DNA of 64,000 bases from the NCBI GenBank assembly GCA_022376925.1, contig JAIOJX010000026.1, positions 257,235,330-257,299,329 of the forward strand, written 5' to 3'. The position numbers and the translations under genes were made by a program. Shown one piece after another: positions 58,434 to 64,000 of the stretch. Each line of letters starts with the position of its first letter. Position 1 is the stretch's first letter. Origin of the DNA: Tragulus kanchil (Eukaryota; Chordata; Mammalia; Artiodactyla; Tragulidae). The notes beneath the pieces are model-generated. The model was not told the DNA's origin. It ran no database searches and worked only from the letters and a program-made list of their open reading frames with translations.

Positions 58434-58743
58434 AAGATACTCAAGGGAGTGTTCATCATTAAGCTCTTAACACCTCCGTGTGAAGGATTTTCATCAGCTT
58501 TTTCCCACTGTGAAAGGACAGCTTGACCCTGCAATCCAGACTTGGGTTGTATGGGGCTGTACTGATGATACTTAGGCTAAAGAAAAGGAGAGGGGGTGGA
58601 ATCAGCTTCAGAAAGGAGAAATGGAGACATGTGACAGATTTGCATACAGTTCACAGGTTTCTAGAGCAGCCTCCAGAGGGGTACTCTTAGGCACCTGGAG
58701 CCTAACTTTTCTAACCAAAGTGTCCTGAGTAAAAGTGATACAA

Positions 58744-58943
58744 GAGTGTTAGTTGCTCAGTGTTGTCCCACTCTTTGTGAATCGGTGGACTGTAGCACAC
58801 CAAGCTCCTCAGTCCATGGAATAAAGAATATTTGAGTGGTTAGCCATTCCCTTTTCTAGGGGATCTTCTCAACCCAGGGACTGAACCAAGGTCTCTCACA
58901 CTACAGACAGATTCTTTGCCATATGAGCCAACAGGGAAGCCCA
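58744..58943 (-). mobile_element. Bov-tA SINE, antisense (duplicate)
   Basis: Second copy of 57630-57829. Confidence 0.9.
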
Positions 58944-59545
58944 AAGTGTCCTTAAAGAAAAATTAGAGAGTACAGTTTGTCCCCATCAGTTGTTCCAATA
59001 GTTCCCTCAGAGGAAATAAATCAGGGTGGCAAAAATGGTAGTGACTGATGTATTGGGGCCAGATATGAAGAAATTAGGAGTGGTAAGTCCCGGATGTGGT
59101 TACCATACTGGGAATGGTGACTGGATAAACAAACAGGAATCAAGGTTCCTGGAGCTCAGTCTTCTAATACAGACAGGAGACTCAAGAGAAGTAAGTTTTA
59201 GCCACATATGTGCAGATGGTTTTTAGAAACCAACAGCGGAGCAGGTGCAACGCAAAGAACAAAATGCTGAGTCCCCACACTGCAAAGGGACACTTTAAGA
59301 AATAGCTGCAACTGTCTATTTCTAGCTCTACTGTATTCTAACATGACTGTATTCCTTTCCTGAATGCTATAAAACTTGTCCTGTTTTCAGGTTTCCATGA
59401 ACACAAGGTAGAGATTCTAGCTTTATAGTTTCTAGGAGACAACTTATCGATTAATGGTCTCCTTGCTTCTGCTCCAAGGAACCAAAAGTGTGTGCTCAGG
59501 CATAAGCAACAGGCCAGTCTGCCTTCCCTTTGATCTGCATCAACC

Positions 59546-59867
59546 ATGTAAATCGGCATTCTCAATTTCCCAGAACCAGAAGCCAAGCCAAGCCAAGGGG
59601 AGGCTGGAGGGCTGTACATATGCCCTCTTTTCCATTGTGCTCTTGGTCATTTTTTTCCTGAGAACTTCCAGAAAAGGCTGTTAGCTGCAGACAGATGCCT
59701 CTGTTCTCTTAGCTGATGTAGCACAGATGAATAGAACTGGCCAAAACAAGAAAGCACCAAGGCAATTTTGATTTTCATCTGGTGAAAATATTCTCAAACT
59801 GACACAATAAAAATTTTTATTTTTCACATTTGTTCCAAGTTCAAATATTTTAAGCCCTTCCTGTTGT
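59546..59867. other. Unassigned sequence
   Basis: Includes a short AGCCAAGCCAAGCCAAG tandem at 59581. Otherwise unrecognised. Confidence 0.5.
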
Positions 59868-60279
59868 TGTTAGGTCATTAAATCATATCCAGCTCTTTCA
59901 ACCCCATGGATGACAGTCCAGGCTTCGCAGGTGGCTTAGCGGTAGAGACTCTGCCTGCCAATGCAGGAGACTCAGGAGGCATGAGTTTGATCCCTGGGTG
60001 GGAAGACCCCCTGGAGAAGGAAATGGTAATCCACTCCAGTATTCTTGCCTGGAAAATCCCACGGACAGAGGAGCCTGGGTGGCCACGGTCCATGAGGTCT
60101 CAAAGAGCACGACACGATATAGTGACTGAGCAGGCACACAGTCACTACAGCCAGCCAGTTTCCTTTGTCCATGGAATTTCCCTGGCAAAAATACTGGAGT
60201 GGTTGCCATTTCCTATTCCAGGGAATCTTCTTGCATTGGCAGGTGGGTTCTTTACCACTGAGCCACCAGGGAAGCCCAT
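59868..60279 (-). mobile_element. Bov-tA SINE, antisense, split by a nested sense Bov-tA
   Basis: The antisense outer element is seen at 59868-59912 (TTGTTGTTAGGTCATTAAAT, TTCAACCCCATGGATG) and again at 60160-60279 (TGTCCATGGAATTTCCCTGG ... CACCAGGGAAGCCC). The gap is filled by the inner sense element. Confidence 0.85.
59920..60137 (+). mobile_element. Bov-tA SINE nested inside an antisense Bov-tA
   Basis: GGCTTCGCAGGTGGCTTAGC head, CTGCCAATGCAGGAGACTCA, GGAGAAGGAAATGGTAATCC, ending TATAGTGACTGAGCAGGC. Younger than the outer element by position. Confidence 0.9.
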
Positions 60280-61094
60280 GTCCCTCTCTGGGATGTTATG
60301 ATTTAAAACAAAGTTAAAATTTTATCTCCAGGAGTCACTGTTTGTCTCCTAATGACATCTGTGCACAAACTCTGTAGAATCACTGATAAGGGCTTAGCCA
60401 GGTATTGTATGGTTTCTTTCCATATCTACTATCCATTCCTGATTATTATTAGGAGGCTTTTCAGAGAAAATAAGTTCATCGTTTGAGATTTCAGTATCAC
60501 TTATGAGCCCAGTTTTTTTCTCTCTTGTGTGCAGATGAGTACACTATATTATATACATAATATTGCCCCATTTATCTTGAGTCAGTAATGTCCAAGAGGT
60601 TGAACCTTTGGGCAAATGAAACACAAATATGTGCTGTATCCTGTAAGATTTTTTTAAATACTGCTTGAGCATAAGTTATAATAAAATAGTTTCAAGTCAT
60701 GTTCAAACATATATTCCTTAATTCTGACACAGAAACAAGAGTATAAAAATATTTAAAATCAAAGCTAGTCTCATTATCCCACTTGAATGTGCAGAATTTG
60801 AGCAGGAGAATCATTGACCAGAGATATTTTTAGATTGTCTCTTCCTTAGGGGTCTCTTCTAAAAAAAAAATGTTTAGGGACAATAAACGTGTTTTCTCTC
60901 AATCTATTCACTAAGTCTAACTAAGGTTTAAAAATAAGAATAAAGGGTTTCTTCCACATTTTTTTTCTGGAGAGTCACATAAAGACTCTCACTCAAGCAG
61001 AAAGAAAATGGGTAGTATGTTTGTACATCACCACACAGTTGGCCAATGACTTACATGCTGTGGGTCTCAACTCTGAAGCTGGCAGGGTAGGATA
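60280..61094. other. Unassigned sequence (duplication 18 starts at 60468)
   Basis: AT-rich, no family recognised. Confidence 0.5.
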
Positions 61095-61245
61095 GGCCTA
61101 CTACTGTTTTCTCCAGTTTATAGCCAGAAATAAAACAGAGGTTCAAGGAGATGTCACGACAGGCCCAAGGACACATAACTAGTAACTGGTGTAGTCAGAC
61201 TCGAACGCTGGTGCCTTGACTGTCTCCCAAGCTTCTGGTGAGTAT
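61095..61245 (+). mobile_element. MIR SINE
   Basis: AGTTTATAGCCAGAAATAAA, CAGAGGTTCAAGGAGATGTC, GGCCCAAGGACACATAACTA, GTAACTGGTGTAGTCAGACT and CGAACGCTGGTGCCTTGACT follow the MIR consensus. Confidence 0.85.
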
Positions 61246-62246
61246 GTAAATGCTGCTTCACTTACAGAATATAAGCATTCTTCTGAAGAAAGCTGTCTCC
61301 ACTGAACTGCTCTTTTAACAAAGCTACTGACTTTCAAATGTGACAACAGCATCATGATTTTATCATCTGTCTGGAAAATCAGAAGTATCTATTTTATTCT
61401 ACAGACTGTAAAGGAGAGAGTACCTGGGAATTACGGTATTCCAGAGTAGTGGCCCAGGGCTTGCCATGACCTTTTGGTGAACTTGAGCCTGTGGGGAGCC
61501 ATGGTCAGGTGACCACATGGCCATCTGCAGTCCTGGACTGGTCATCTGGCCAGTGCTGACCTTTGCAACATGATCCAGTGAAATTCAAACCCTGAGCCCA
61601 GGCAATTATTATAGGTTAGAAATAAGTTCATCGTTTGAGATTTCAGTATCACTTATGAGCCCAGTTTTTTTCTCTCTTGTGTGCAGATGAGTACACTATA
61701 TTATATACATAATATTGCCCCATTTATCTTGAGTCAGTAATGTCCAAGAGGTTGAACCTTTGGGCAAATGAAACACAAATATGTGCTGTATCCTGTAAGA
61801 TTTTTTTAAATACTGCTTGAGCATAAGTTATAATAAAATAGTTTCAAGTCATGTTCAAACATATATTCCTTAATTCTGACACAGAAACAAGAGTATAAAA
61901 ATATTTAAAATCAAAGCTAGTCTCATTATCCCACTTGAATGTGCAGAATTTGAGCAGGAGAATCATTGACCAGAGATATTTTTAGATTGTCTCTTCCTTA
62001 GGGGTCTCTTCTAAAAAAAAAATGTTTAGGGACAATAAACGTGTTTTCTCTCAATCTATTCACTAAGTCTAACTAAGGTTTAAAAATAAGAATAAAGGGT
62101 TTCTTCCACATTTTTTTTCTGGAGAGTCACATAAAGACTCTCACTCAAGCAGAAAGAAAATGGGTAGTATGTTTGTACATCACCACACAGTTGGCCAATG
62201 ACTTACATGCTGTGGGTCTCAACTCTGAAGCTGGCAGGGTAGGATA

Positions 62247-62397
62247 GGCCTACTACTGTTTTCTCCAGTTTATAGCCAGAAATAAAACAGAGGTTCAAGG
62301 AGATGTCACGACAGGCCCAAGGACACATAACTAGTAACTGGTGTAGTCAGACTCGAACGCTGGTGCCTTGACTGTCTCCCAAGCTTCTGGTGAGTAT
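62247..62397 (+). mobile_element. MIR SINE (duplicate)
   Basis: Second copy of 61095-61245. Confidence 0.85.
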
Positions 62398-62765
62398 GTA
62401 AATGCTGCTTCACTTACAGAATATAAGCATTCTTCTGAAGAAAGCTGTCTCCACTGAACTGCTCTTTTAACAAAGCTACTGACTTTCAAATGTGACAACA
62501 GCATCATGATTTTATCATCTGTCTGGAAAATCAGAAGTATCTATTTTATTCTACAGACTGTAAAGGAGAGAGTACCTGGGAATTACGGTATTCCAGAGTA
62601 GTGGCCCAGGGCTTGCCATGACCTTTTGGTGAACTTGAGCCTGTGCAGCAGGCTGGGGAGCCCCAGAGTGGTCAGGTGACCACATGGCCATCTGCAGTCC
62701 TGGACTGGTCATCTGGCCAGTGCTGACCTTTTGCAACATGATCCAGTGAAATTCAAACCCTGAGA

Positions 62766-63254
62766 GCGGCTGGCAGGCAAAATCTGCTCCTCAATGTCAG
62801 TTTCACTGCTGAGTTGTTCAATTGTCCACTACAATGTGTAGAGGGCCCATTAGGCTCAGGTCATGAACCTCCCACCTAGTATTAATGGATAATCAAGTCC
62901 AATTTGATTGGGAATGCTTTTTGTCTTAGTTGTATTTCCTCCATAATTATCAATACCTAACACTGTAGGTAACATCAACATTTATAGAATATAAACTTTA
63001 TAAGACTCACTATTTTTTGAAATTGCTCCATCAAAAAGTGTAATATTATTAAAATTATATCCCCAAACCAAGTCATAATGATACATATTGCAACGCTATT
63101 CTAGTATATTAATACATTAGATTGTAATAACTTATTCTCTGAAAATATTTTAAAAAATAAAGTGCAAATTGTTATCCTTTCATAAATAGATCTATTTTCA
63201 TCTCAAATATTCTGAAAGTTTTCCAAACTTTTACGCAATGGTCATGTATTCATG
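62766..63254. other. Unassigned AT-rich sequence
   Basis: Nothing recognised. Start of the first copy of duplication 19. Confidence 0.45.
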
Positions 63255-63400
63255 CATTCTTTCACCAGAAATGTGTTGAGTATCTACCAGGTGCTATATA
63301 GTGCTATGTACCAGGACCATAAAGATGAAGAAGACCCCATTCATGAGGAGCTTGCCATTTAGCTGGGATGAAAGACCTACAAAGATATAATTAAAAGATA
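63255..63400 (+). mobile_element. Ancient interspersed repeat, family uncertain
   Basis: TGTGTTGAGTATCTACCAGG, TGCTATGTACCAGGACCATA, CCCCATTCATGAGGAGCTTG follow the common mammalian 'gagtacctactatgtgccag' pattern. I cannot assign it between MIR-, L2- and L1-related families. Confidence 0.5.
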
Positions 63401-63880
63401 ATATGGAAAAGAAACAGCCTTTGGGGGTGTTTAGGATAATATGGTGGATGAGGTTGATATCTTCAAGAGTGAAGAAGTTTAGAGAAGCCTAGAATAGTTG
63501 AATTTTAGCTGCTAATGAAAACCCAGGAGAGCATGACTAGGAGGAGAACCTCAGGAGTAAAGTTAAGCTATTGCTACACATGTTGAAATGAATTTTATAT
63601 AATAACAGAAGCCATAGATGTTTATGACAGAAATAAAGGAAGAATTTCGAGGAGAGACCATTGAGAAAAAATTTCATTTAAGGCATAGATGAAGTTGGAA
63701 ATACAGAAGTAAAATGCAAACCCTGACAGCACACTGTCATTGTCACAAAGGGAGGGAAGAGGTTGAAGTATAGGCAAATATAGTAAAGTTACCATGATAC
63801 TTAAATAGCTAATACTAACAACATTAACCTAAAACCTTATACATTGGAAAAATCCACTAGCCTTGATTTAAAGTTAGAGC
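63401..63880. other. Unassigned sequence
   Basis: Could be continuation of the old repeat at 63255, not recognised further. Confidence 0.4.
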
Positions 63881-64000
63881 TCAATGTCATTCCTGCTGAG
63901 TTGTTCAATTGTCCACTACAATGTGTAGAGGGCCCATTAGGCTCAGGTCATGAACCTCCCACCTAGTATTAATGGATAATCAAGTCCAATTTGATTGGGA

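Larger units (their letters stand above)
57320..59545. repeat. Direct duplication 17, 57320-58433 and 58434-59545
   Basis: Unit is 1114 bp and the copies look identical apart from the last few bases. Copy 1 stops after GATCTGCATCA and copy 2 continues into new sequence at 59543. Contains one antisense Bov-tA per copy. Confidence 0.95.
60468..62765. repeat. Direct duplication 18, 60468-61619 and 61620-62765
   Basis: Offset is 1152. In the last 130 bases of copy 1, two short blocks present in copy 2 (62645-62668) are missing, and one T is missing (61562 versus 62728). Copy 1 then ends in about 20 unmatched bases. Each copy holds a MIR. Confidence 0.95.
62791..64000. repeat. Direct duplication 19 (offset 1087), junction near 63883, cut by window end
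   Basis: Sequence from about 62806 recurs at 63893 and continues to the last base of the window without break. Just after the junction the second copy lacks four to five bases relative to 62799-62806. Confidence 0.85.

Noticed and set aside
1..64000. CRISPR array, prokaryotic operon or defence system
   Set aside because: No short regularly spaced repeats of that kind and no bacterial genes. All recognisable elements are ruminant retrotransposons.

Overview
The window is ruminant (artiodactyl) nuclear DNA with no convincing protein-coding gene. Bov-tA/Bov-A SINEs, BovB (RTE) LINEs, CHR-2-type tRNA-Glu SINEs and ruminant-style L1 3' ends occur together, which fits a ruminant. The base composition is AT-rich and the sequence looks intergenic or deep intronic. 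I cannot name the species. Several copies of one CHR-2-like SINE are similar to each other and keep clean target-site duplications, so that family was active fairly recently in this lineage.

The dominant structure is not a gene. It is a series of 19 direct, head-to-tail duplications, each about 1.04-1.23 kb, running from one end of the window to the other. Junctions lie near 388, 3596, 6600, 9802, 16140, 19288, 21350, 24673, 31914, 36203, 38208, 43850, 45750, 48472, 50322, 52172, 58433, 61620 and 63883. Where junctions are only 1.8-2.1 kb apart, neighbouring duplications overlap as a staircase and some segments occur three times (for example 48163, 49202 and 50322). Mismatches and homopolymer indels concentrate at the end of the first copy and the start of the second, and several junctions carry garbled filler. 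The simplest reading is that consecutive contigs (tiles) overlapping by about 1.1 kb were abutted without merging, so about 20 kb is redundant and the native locus is about 43-44 kb. A biological origin is possible but less likely. Read alignments across the junctions would decide.

Layout: 0-1.5 kb, L1 3' end with a SINE inserted; 1.5-2.4 kb, unassigned sequence with one weak exon-like segment at 1958-2012; 2.4-11.1 kb, three duplications carrying Bov-tA, BovB tails and a CHR-2-like SINE; 11.4-12.4 kb, BovB 3' end, MIR and a mariner remnant; 13-17.7 kb, SINEs, a MER5-like element and a duplication; 17.7-25.7 kb, three duplications, a 48-bp near-perfect palindrome and an antisense L1; 26-30 kb, antisense L1 and a SINE cluster; 30.7-33.3 kb, duplicated antisense BovB with a dead reverse-transcriptase fragment; 33.5-39.3 kb, sense L1 fragments (5'UTR/ORF1 type) in two staggered duplications; 39.6-42 kb, Bov-tA cluster; 42.5-47.2 kb, antisense L1 in two staggered duplications; 47.4-53.3 kb, three staggered duplications; 53.3-57.3 kb, MIRs and SINEs; 57.3-64 kb, three more duplications, a nested Bov-tA and a MIR.

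Because there are no functional genes, there is no pathway or operon to describe. All short open frames I examined are chance frames, SINE/LINE frames, or duplicates of these. Family names come from recognising consensus sequences by eye; no database search was run.
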